In this document: piece by piece, positions 11,701 through 19,841 of the stretch | How the letters are laid out: every line of letters begins with the position of its first letter | How positions within the stretch are numbered: the first letter of the stretch is position 1 | NCBI RefSeq assembly: GCF_026151205.1 | Contig: NC_087074.1 | Coordinates: 8,845,726-8,909,725 of the forward strand | DNA from: Bolinopsis microptera | Lineage: Eukaryota > Ctenophora > Tentaculata > Lobata > Bolinopsidae | DNA: 64,000 nucleotides | Direction: 5' to 3' | The notes under the pieces: model-generated | Seen by the model: the letters and a program-made list of their open reading frames with translations, nothing else | Database searches by the model: none | Told to the model about the DNA's origin: nothing | Program-made: the position numbers and the translations under genes

Positions 11701-14700
11701 CTTCTCGTCAGTCTTCTTCATCCTCAGTCCTCCCCAAGTCCGCCTCCTCCTCAGTCCTCCCCCAGTCCCCCTCCTCCTCCTATTTAGTCCTCCTCCTGAT
11801 CCTCCTCCTCCTCAGTTCTCCTCAGTCCTCCTCCTTCTCAGTCCTCCTCAATCCTCTTCCTGAGTCCTCCTCCTGAGTCCTCCTCCTCCTCCTCCTCCTG
11901 AGTCCTCCTCCTGGGTCCTCCTGCTCCTGGGTCCTCCTCCTCCTAGGTCCTCCTCCTGAGTCCTTCTCCTCCTCCTCCTCAGTCATCCTCCTCAGTCATC
12001 CTCCTCAGCCATCCTCCTCAGCCATCCTCCTCAGTACTCCTCAGTCGTCCTCCTTCTCAGTCCTCCTCAGTCCTCTTCCTGAGTCGTCCTCCTGAGTCCT
12101 CATCCTCCTCCTCCTCCTCCTGAGTCCTCCTCCTGGGTCATCCTCCTCCTAGATCGTCCTCCTTCTCCAATCATACATCTACGTCTCCAGTGTCTCCAAT
12201 GTCTCCAATGTCTCCAAAAGCTTTGTCTCCAATGTCCCCAATGTCTCCAATGTCTCCAAAAGCTGTGTCTCCAATGTCTCCAATGTCTCCAATGTCTCCA
12301 GGACATGTCTCTGCACCCTATCTTTTCAAAAAAGACAAGAGACGTTGTAGACATTGGAGACATGTCACCCCCCTATATACACATAATTGTATAATTTACT
12401 AATATAATCATTCATATAATAGGAAAAAGCATGTCGGCCAACCACAAGTACACAGTAGTGGTCAATGGGTTGGAATTGCGGGACTGATTACAGGTAGTAG
12501 CGAATGCTATTGATGCCAAGTATAACGGGACGTCAGAAACTGGGAAGGAGTGGGCAGAGTATTTGGGGGATGAACATTACAGTCAGACTTCAGTCGGGAC
12601 CCAAGGAAATGGCTTACAGCCCGACCAATACTCATTAGAAGGGTGGCTGTCACGATATGGTCCGGAATGTTACACGGAACAGTTGGAAGAGGCGGGATTT
12701 GGATCACCCAGTAATTTCCAGTGTGTTCAGGAAAGTGACCTGGACAAGTTGGAAATATTTGACAAATGTCATCGGCTGACTATCCTGCATGCAGCCAAAC
12801 GGATCCTTATTAGAGGAGTAGCTAATATCGTGAAGGGAGAATGTTAGAATCCACGAAAATAACATCCCCTGGCCCTCCTCGTCAGGAAACACAGATTGTA
12901 TTGATACTTTTATAATGGACAATGGTACATAAATGAATTTATATATTTCTGAATAAGTTTCAATGTTCCATTTATTTAATATTATACAGCTAAATTAATA
13001 TTATTCAGCTAATTTATTAAATTACTTTTGCAGATATTTTAATTTTATTCTCTCGATAATTGAAAGGTTTTATTTTACCCAGCCTTGATATTGCTCGGTA
13101 GTTTTGAATTTCAATTGTTTTTATCATTTAATCAGTTTTTTAGTTTTCTTAAGTTTGTTTTATACAATTTAACTAGCATGTGGATTGGGCTGCTGTGATT
13201 ACTTTATTAACTACTAGAAAGCCCGTGGTAACAGGGACGAAGCTAGTAGTATTCTTTGAAAGAAAGTTTTAATCGCTTCAAAAAATATCCATCTCAACCG
13301 AAGATACAGCCGATTTAAATATAAAACACTTCAAAAGTTTAAACACAACGTAATTACCACAAAACCAATCAAAATGACGTTAAAACAATCTTTGCACGTG
13401 CATGTGTGCATTAAAACACCGTTGCTATGGAACCTTTTGGTTGTTACCTAAATTCATATTTTTCATCTAATTTGCACGTGGGCGGTCGTACAGACATACA
13501 GACAGAAACAATTCTTTGAATTTTAGTAGAGATGTAGTACAGTATCTCTGTAACCAGCGAGGTTTTTCCAAGACCTCTATATTTAACCAATATCCTTATC
13601 AGTTAAGCAGTTTTTTTTTTTTTTTTTTTTTTAGAGAGGCTGGGCCTGGTTGGCCCACGAGAGGATAGCATATGAATGCTTTGCCTACCTCTGGGGTATG
13701 GCAGTCCTGTGGGAGGATGCCAGTGGAATCAAGATGTGTAATCAAGGATGATGGTAAGTGTTGTGGGGTGTGTCATAGATAAACGCTTAAGTGGTGGTTG
13801 AGTGTGGAAGAGAGAGGCGAAATAAGACGGCGTTAAAGTAGTCGCTATGTTACACCTGTCTGGTCCAACTCCTCTGGCACCACTAAGCGTTTAGTGTGGT
13901 TTGTAAAGTTGACAATGGTGGAGATGTGTTGGTTGTCGAATATGTCATTGACAGAGAGGTAGTAGTCCCGGAAATATTGACCTCTTATTTGGGCAATAGC
14001 CGGGCACTGTCCGAGAAAGTGTGAGACAGTCTCCTCTTCGTCGCCGCATTTAGGACAAGCACTTGTGTCTGATTTGCGAATGGTGTGTAGGTGTTTGTTG
14101 AGGCCACAATGTCCCGTGATGAGGTGCACTGCAGTTCTATAATTTTGTCTGTTGTTACTGAGTGTAGTGTTGAGATTTTTGATGATGTTGATGTTTTTAT
14201 GTCCAAGTGTCAGTTTAGTGTGTCTGGGACCATCAGTAATCCATGATTCTTGATTAAGTTTTGTGACTTTGTCGTTGATCAGGCGTTTGATGTAAGATTG
14301 TGGAATTGGGCAATTCAAAGTGGATTCACTGGTTGTACCATTTTTGGCCAGCTCGTCTGCTTTTTCATTACCCCACAATCCAATGTGTGCAGCTATCCAT
14401 CTGATCTCTAAGGTGTTAGTGGATCCGAGTGTATTGAGGGTGTCGTAACAGTCTCTAGTAGTCCTACTCCTCGTTGAAGGTGAGGATATGGCTTGAATAG
14501 AGGAGAGACTGTCTGACCATATGATGATGTGTGTGTTTGTATAAGTTGATAGATATTTGCAAGCTTCGATGATGGCAGTGAGTTCTGTTTGATAAACGGT
14601 GCAATAATCGGGAAGCTTGAATGATCTTTCATCTAGTGTAGTGTTGTTGTTGTCTGTGGTGATAATATAACCAGCCCCGCTACCTGAGTCTGTGCGTGAC

Positions 14701-17009
14701 CCGTCTGTGTAGCAGGTGATGGTTTCACTGGGGATGTTGTCGATGGTGTTTTGGAGTGAGCCTCTATAACCAATGTTGTCAGCTCCAGGAGTGGTGACCG
14801 TGAAGCGTCGTTCAAGCATCATGGTTGGTATAGATAGGTCTCTCTCTGCTTTGGGTGGTATGTTGAGATCTACCATGAATTGTTTGTTGATAGTGGTGTG
14901 AGTTGTGATGGTACCTTTTCTGGGGGCGATAGTTTCGAGGGTTAGGCTTCCATAAGCTTGAAGCCTGGCTGTGCCCTTTGCTGCTTCACCTCTCAGGAAA
15001 AGTATGATATCTGGAGTGTTAGTGAGGTGGTTCAGTGCGATGAAGGGAGTACTAGGCATGGCACCAGACATCATTCTCAATGCCAATGCCTGAACTCGTT
15101 TGAACTAACAGTTAAGCAGTTATGATGAACCGTGTCAATTTTGAGCTCTTAATTTGCTTAACGGCGACTGCATTAGTTATAATGATCTTCAACTTTTATT
15201 TCACTAAGTTTATGAATTTACATAGTTACCAATTAGAATTTTTTTAATTTTACAATGATATGTGCAGGATGTCAGATCATTCTCTTTTTAAACTAAGCTG
15301 ATATTATTCCAACACCTCGAGATTTGACTGTCAAGTTTTCCTGCTATTTACAGCCATCCTGATCGTCAGTGAAAGGTATAGTTTATCGTTATTATGTTAT
15401 TACATAATCTTAAAACTCTATGATAGCACAATGAATGTACGAGAAATTAAACGCAGAGTTCGTGGAAGAATTGGGAGGGGGTGTGTCATCGACACTATTT
15501 TTAATTTTGTAATATAATACCGTGACACAGTGACTCTTTGTTTGAGCGATAACTTTTATGAAACATCATTAGAATTTTATTCAGTTATTAATTCATTACG
15601 ATTAGTATCACTAGATTTAATGATATAGATTATCATAGCCCTATTTTCAGTGTTGACACTGTGAATGGAATCTGTTGTTTTAAAAAAATTATTTATCAAT
15701 CAGCTGTTTTATATTTCTATGAATTATAATTTATTATTGTAATGATCAAATGTATCAATTATTTATCGGTTGTACCTATGTTATATGACTGTTTTACTCT
15801 TGTCATGGGCATTCCTATATTCCTACATGTAATGACTAATGAACAAAAATACCAACGCATGACCTAAAAATAAACTAGTCTAGAATATTCACTCCATTGC
15901 AATTTCAACCCAAATTTGAATTTATGTTAAAAAAGTTAAACTTTCTAAGCCTGAATTTTGAAATTTAACATTAATTAATTTAACTTTTTTAACTTTTTTT
16001 AACGTGGACCCCCCCCTAGTAGTGGTGCTGTTACATTCCATTATTTGTTTTCACTGCTGTAGCAAAAAAGTTTAAAGCCATTATATTTATACATATGTTT
16101 TCGTTCCTCGCATTATAAGTACCTTTATCTCGAAAATGCGAATTTTAAAAGACGCACTCTTCAGACGATCCGCCGGTTGTGACAAAGAATCCTATCACAG
16201 AATCTGGTGACGTGTCACCCTCTGAGGAGGGAAGTGACACTGACAATCACAAAGAGGGAAGTGACACTGAAAACAGTACAGAGAAAGCACTCGTTACTGA
16301 ACAAGATGCTTCGAAACAGGAGTCAAAACTCAAAATCGGTGAGTCTATGTTTAAATGCTAATTCATCAAATTGATTTTATTCATCAATACTGATTGCTCA
16401 AAACAAACAAACAATTTTTTTTTCAATTTTAAATCGATGATGGAGGAAAAAAATAACTTTTTCAGATATGGATACTATTTGGAAGATAACAGCAATCTGC
16501 AGTGGCCTGGTTATAGGAACAGTGGTTGTGATATTATGGATCTGGTACCAGACAAAATATAAAAAGAAAAGATCTATGCCCAAGATCGTAGTTAGCAACG
16601 AGAAGCTTTTCGAGAAGACAGGGAAATTTTTAATTGAACGCGAGAAAATTGGTGAGAAACTTGGAGGATAATTTAACCAGTCCGTGGTAGTACATTCGGA
16701 CCAGAATTCGACAGAAAATGTTCAATAATCCTAATATGGAATATCCCTAATAATACCCATTTCGGTAATGATCATTGATCGTACCTTTTACATAATTCAA
16801 AAACAGCACTCAATAATCAATACCGACTCATTTATCGTTATCTACCCACAGAACCAAGTGCACCTGGTGAAGACATCCTGGCAAGAGATCAAAATGGAAA
16901 CCTAGCTGCCTTCTCAAAAGATAACAACCTGACCAGCTACTCCATCCCCAACGTTAACAACAACTCGACTCCCCCTCCTGTAGAACAGCCTGATCGGCAG
17001 GAACTTTAA
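8734..17009 (+). CDS. Delta-like DSL-domain transmembrane ligand (5' end not found)
   Basis: Five exons join in phase: 8734-8889, 9126-9279, 16165-16338, 16466-16651 and 16852-17009, all with AG/GT borders. The first encodes a C2-like N-terminal segment ending SLTFSYN. The second is a complete DSL domain with six Cys (C-x4-YYGTC, CVPRD, GHYTC, GWRGENC). Known DSL ligands place EGF repeats after this; here an acidic Ser/Thr-rich stalk follows directly (EEGSDTDNHKEGSDTENSTE). Then come one membrane segment (ICSGLVIGTVVVILWIWY), a basic stop-transfer KKKR, and a cytoplasmic tail of about 90 residues. The product should be a cell-surface Notch ligand. It resembles EGF-less DSL proteins more than classical Delta. 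The long intron 9280-16164 is filled with mobile DNA. The stop codon lies inside the target duplication of a hAT element. Confidence 0.85.
9596..12373. mobile_element. G-run-tip element made of simple repeats
   Basis: The left tip is 23 G's then TGACATGTCTCCAATGTCTC. The right tip is ACATTGGAGACATGTCA then six C's. Flanks TATATATA (9588-9595) and TATATACA (12374-12381) look like a slightly diverged 8-bp duplication. After the tips, both ends share a unique block (CACCTTATCTTTTC with CACCCTATCTTTTC). Next come 9-bp GGAGACATT tandem repeats on the left (9670-9850) and their complement on the right (12180-12300). The middle, about 9850-12170, is nothing but (CCT)n/CAGTCCTCC arrays. It encodes no credible protein. 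Confidence 0.75.
9850..12170. repeat. 2.3 kb polypyrimidine (CCT/CTC) satellite
   Basis: This is an almost pure C/T strand built from CCTCCT triplets and higher-order units such as CAGTCCTCCTCCTCAG and AGCCATCCTCCTC. Blocks of several hundred bases repeat with small changes (for example 10020-10260 and 10400-10620). It could adopt triplex or other non-B structure. The apparent Pro/Ser-rich frames in it are products of the repeat. Confidence 0.9.
12431..12847 (+). pseudogene. SAM-domain protein, exon or retrocopy
   Basis: From ATG at 12431 the frame reads about 139 codons with a single in-frame TGA at 12485-12487, ending TAG at 12845-12847. The C-terminal 70 residues form a SAM domain: SLEGWLSRYGPECYTEQLEE, then FQCVQESDLDKLEIF and HRLTILHAAKRI. 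Alternatively the TGA lies in an intron, because GACTGATTACAG at 12482-12492 makes a plausible 3' splice site and coding starts at 12493. It lies within the outer G-run-tip element, so it may be captured cargo. SAM domains mediate protein-protein or RNA binding. The partner is unknown. Confidence 0.55.
12848..13599. other. AT-rich filler inside the outer element
   Basis: There is no coding signal or recognised RNA. The stretch is AT-rich and ends at the target duplication of the I-type LINE. Confidence 0.4.
13611..15108 (-). mobile_element. 5'-truncated I-type LINE insertion
   Basis: The insertion carries a 3' poly(A) tail (poly-T 13611-13632 on the plus strand) and is flanked by the 11-bp duplication CAGTTAAGCAG at 13600-13610 and 15109-15119. 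This is the signature of target-primed reverse transcription. Only the 3' end of ORF2 is retained. The intact flanks and open frame argue for a young insertion. A related relic lies at 7658-7930. Confidence 0.9.
13845..15086 (-). CDS. LINE ORF2 C-terminus: RNase HI and zinc knuckle
   Basis: The frame is 413 residues and uninterrupted. Residues about 135-270 form an RNase HI domain with the DEDD-type carboxylates in context: ITCYTDGSRTDSGSGAGY (first Asp), TELTAIIEACKYL (Glu), IIIWSDSLSSIQAI (Asp) and GNEKADELAKNG (last Asp). The C-terminus has a CCHC-like finger, CPKCGDEEETVSHFLGQCP. An RNase H domain plus a terminal CCHC knuckle typifies I-clade LINEs (I/Ingi/Nimb group). The reverse transcriptase and endonuclease are missing through 5' truncation, so it cannot move by itself. 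Confidence 0.88.
   Translation of the reverse strand: MALRMMSGAMPSTPFIALNHLTNTPDIILFLRGEAAKGTARLQAYGSLTLETIAPRKGTITTHTTINKQFMVDLNIPPKAERDLSIPTMMLERRFTVTTPGADNIGYRGSLQNTIDNIPSETITCYTDGSRTDSGSGAGYIITTDNNNTTLDERSFKLPDYCTVYQTELTAIIEACKYLSTYTNTHIIIWSDSLSSIQAISSPSTRSRTTRDCYDTLNTLGSTNTLEIRWIAAHIGLWGNEKADELAKNGTTSESTLNCPIPQSYIKRLINDKVTKLNQESWITDGPRHTKLTLGHKNINIIKNLNTTLSNNRQNYRTAVHLITGHCGLNKHLHTIRKSDTSACPKCGDEEETVSHFLGQCPAIAQIRGQYFRDYYLSVNDIFDNQHISTIVNFTNHTKRLVVPEELDQTGVT
15120..15930. other. AT-rich filler without genes
   Basis: I see no coding exon, RNA gene or repeat structure until the subterminal block of the outer element begins near 15920. Confidence 0.4.
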
Positions 17010-17010
17010 G

Positions 17011-18011
17011 CATAGATGCGGAGTTCGTTGATTTTTGGCGTAGAGTTCGTGGAGTTCGTTCAAAATTTGGAGTTCGTTAGAGTTCGTTGGAGTTCGTTAG
17101 TCAATTTTTCAAAAAAAAAACATGGAAAATGTTTTTTTTTAAAAGTAATCAGCTCAGGATTTCTCGCATGATCTCAGATATTTATTGGGGTAAAAATAAA
17201 GAATAAAACTATAATATTTTTGTATAAATAAATAAATAACGAGCAATACAGAATGTTAAATTTTACTAACTTTCAGCAGACATAACATCGGAAATATACT
17301 TCAACAGACTTGTTGAAGCATGTTTATGGGAACAGCGAACTTCCTGTTTTGACTTACAATAACGTAGATTTCCATGAACGTAAACCAGCTTTTCAACTCT
17401 ATCAGTCGACAATCTATTCCTCTTTTTATTGAATATATACTCAAATGTCTCACTGTCTACTTTACTGCTGAAAGTTGTACCTACAATGACATTTGAATCA
17501 TCAACTATACCTATAAGTCTATACACAGTGCACTTCAATTTCAAATAGTTCAGTCTGCTGTACATGGCAAAATAAAATGTATACATCATACACAATACAT
17601 GAACACTGAATGTACAATGTACATTCGGTGTGATCACAGCTGTTTACAGCAGAAGAAAACGAAACGCAACGCCAGAAGTACAAGTTGAAGTTTTCTGCAA
17701 CGTGTCCAGGGAACGTGCGCGCGCAAACTATTGGCGCCAGAATGTTCCAGTCGATCGACCAGTCCTTGTACTGTGAAATGTACAGTGTACACGCGACGCG
17801 TGGTAGAAGTTTCGAGTACCAATATGTTTAGTTGTTTTACAATCGTATTTTATGTGTTGAATTGGCTGAATTGTAAATACAATTTCTGTTTAATTTCATT
17901 TTACGTAAGTTGTACAAAACGAACTCCTCAAGAGTTCGTAATTTTGGGTTGATGAGTTCGTAGAGTTCGTTGTCACTGAGGAGTTCGTAGAGTTCGTACG
18001 TATCATCTATG
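17011..18011 (-). mobile_element. Non-autonomous hAT element, copy 1
   Basis: Terminal inverted repeats CATAGATG/CATCTATG are flanked by the perfect 8-bp duplication ACTTTAAG (17003-17010 and 18012-18019). GAGTTCGT motifs crowd both ends (about seven on the left, five on the right), all on the same strand. The only protein is a hAT C-terminal remnant. The element is nearly identical to the 1000-bp copy at 28551-29550, in opposite orientation. It landed on the stop codon of the Delta-like gene. The duplicated TTTAAG restores that stop, so the protein is unchanged and only the 3' UTR is displaced. Confidence 0.93.
17266..17637 (-). pseudogene. hAT transposase C-terminal (dimerisation) remnant
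   Basis: This is a 123-residue frame. The stretch NRLSTDRVEKLVYVHGNLRY matches the conserved hAT C-terminal dimerisation block (typically RLSPxRAEKLVYIHxNLR). The N-terminal zinc finger and catalytic domain are absent. It is a deletion derivative mobilised in trans, not an active enzyme. Confidence 0.75.
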
Positions 18012-18199
18012 ACTTTAAGAGAACAGCCAACAGTAGCCCGCTAACTGCGCCATCTTACCTGCACTACAACTGGAGTGTGAGGCTTCAAAGTGGGAGGTTA
18101 GAGGTGGTGTCTCATTATTCATTATCGAGGATGAGACAAAGATATTCAGCTAATAGATACTACTGTCTTATAGAGGCATTCCCCGTCTGAGCAGGATTT

Positions 18200-18360
18200 T
18201 TGCACTAACATATCTCTGTAGAATTCCTTATTCCACAAAAACACATTACGGTGGATTTGAGGCGATTGACAACAGAAGTGGAGTCACGATTTTGTAAATT
18301 TGTACGGCTTTATGAAATCAGGTTCCCAAACTATCCTTCCTTGTTTGTGAGTATTTACTA
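18200..18360 (+). other. Possible orphan exon
   Basis: A 5' acceptor-like TCTCTGTAG at about 18212-18220 precedes a frame reading DLRRLTTEVESRFCKFVRLY then EIRFPNYPSLF. It ends at a good donor (TTTGTGAGT). Composition looks coding, but no family is recognised and no joining exons were found. The rest of 18020-19020 shows nothing further. Confidence 0.25.
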
Positions 18361-19029
18361 TGAAATTATAATTATTAAGACATTTATTGGGAGTGTTCAG
18401 TCACATGTATTTAACAGTCTGTATGTGCATTGTGCATTTATAAAACTGAATAGTTAAGTATTGCTATTTGCTAATAGTAATAGGTAGTATGTAATATTGA
18501 CAGTTAATATCCCAAAGATAATTTTGCATTCATTTTCCAAATCTAGTTACGAAATAAAGGTATTTTCATTACCAATGCGTATATAAAGAAACGTTCTATC
18601 AACCTTTTTCTAAATGTCCCTCTTGAAAGTTTAAAATCGGAATTCCCTATTCCGATTAAATTTTCCGATCGTCCGGGAACTTGTGTACTTTAGATTTTGG
18701 AATGAGCAGTGAGCACCTTTACCTCACGGGTAATCTTGTGACGTTGCTCCCACTTTCCTTATGCTGATTTGATCCATTGAGATCTGATCCATCGATACGT
18801 GATTGACTATTTGAGGACATGATCGTGCTAGCCGTACAGTACACCGGTACACTAACAAGCTGTAACAAGCCGTCGATCACAACACAGCCTACAGTACACA
18901 TAGGAGAGCGGTATGGAGATCAGTCATCGCAATCCACAATAGCAACCAATCTTCAGTTTACTCCTCGACGCAATCAAGGCTCGGAGCAACCCTGTCCTGA
19001 ACCAATTTATATAACATTTAAACTATTGC

Positions 19030-19445
19030 TAAAAAAGTGTAGTAGTGTAAAAGGGCCTTAAAAAGTGTCTGTAAAAGAGCCTTAAAAAGCCTTAAAAAGT
19101 GTAGTGTAAAAGGGCCTTAAAAAGTGTCTGTAAAAGAGCCTTAAAAAGCCTTAAAAAGTGTAAAAAAGTGAACTTTTTGTCTCACCAAAGGTAGGTTTTA
19201 CCCCTCTTTTGCCTTTGGAAATGTACTATGTGAAGACTGATGAAAAATAATAGAAAAAAAAGAAGATATTGAGAAGATAAATTGGTTAAGTGTAATTTAA
19301 GGTGTAAAAAGTGTAATTCAGTTTAATTTATTGTAAAAAAGTATAATTTAGTGTACCTTTTTTACTACACTTTTTAATTTTACTACACCATACTGATACA
19401 CCAAAAAAGGCAAAAGTGTAGTGTAAAAAAGTGTAATGAGCCGGC
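19030..19445. repeat. GTGTAAAAGGGCCTTAAAAA tandem repeat region
   Basis: A unit of about 58 bp containing GTGTAAAAGGGCCTTAAAAA is present twice in tandem (19040-19155). Related GTGTAAAAAAGTGTAA motifs continue to 19440, partly in inverted orientation (TTTTTTACTACACTTTTT). It may be a decayed MITE. No target duplication was found. Confidence 0.6.
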
Positions 19446-19841
19446 GTATATCATTTACACCAACTCCTTTTGAAAATAAAACAATTTATAAGCATCAGAT
19501 TTTCCCGCTCCTCCGTGTAGAAATCACATTTAGACTTTAGAGTCGTATACAGTGGGCTAGCATTTCCAAACTGTGACTATTTTGAATGTGCCAGGACTGA
19601 TTCATGCTCATTATTTTGAAATAATTTTACTCCAAATTAGAACAAGGAAGTTATTTTCATAAACAATTATAATCACGAAATAATTGTAAGCACAAAAATT
19701 ATCAACTCGAATGAGCTGTTCTTGATCTGAAATATTGTTTATCGAAATCTTGACATCATCATTAATTTCTAAGCTAGAACGTTGTGAAATTGATAAACTG
19801 ATTGCTGTATATAACTATAATTATAAAACCAGCATACTTCA

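Larger units (their letters stand above)
9322..16016. mobile_element. Outer G-run-tip element filling the Delta-like intron
   Basis: The left tip at 9322 (seven G then TCCACGTTAAAAAAGTT) and right tip (AACTTTTTTTAACGTGGACC then C's, ending 16016) are inverted. Both are flanked by the 8-bp duplication TAGTAGTG (9314-9321 and 16017-16024). Subterminal blocks of about 90 bp also match in direct orientation, the same self-palindromic plan as the element at 621-3203. The 6.7 kb interior includes the simple-repeat element, the SAM-domain sequence and a LINE, so much of it arrived later. No transposase was recognised. Confidence 0.7.

Noticed and set aside
17731-17952. 73-codon frame in both hAT copies (also 28610-28831)
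   Set aside because: It is the antisense shadow of the element and has no domain; its presence twice reflects the identical transposon copies.
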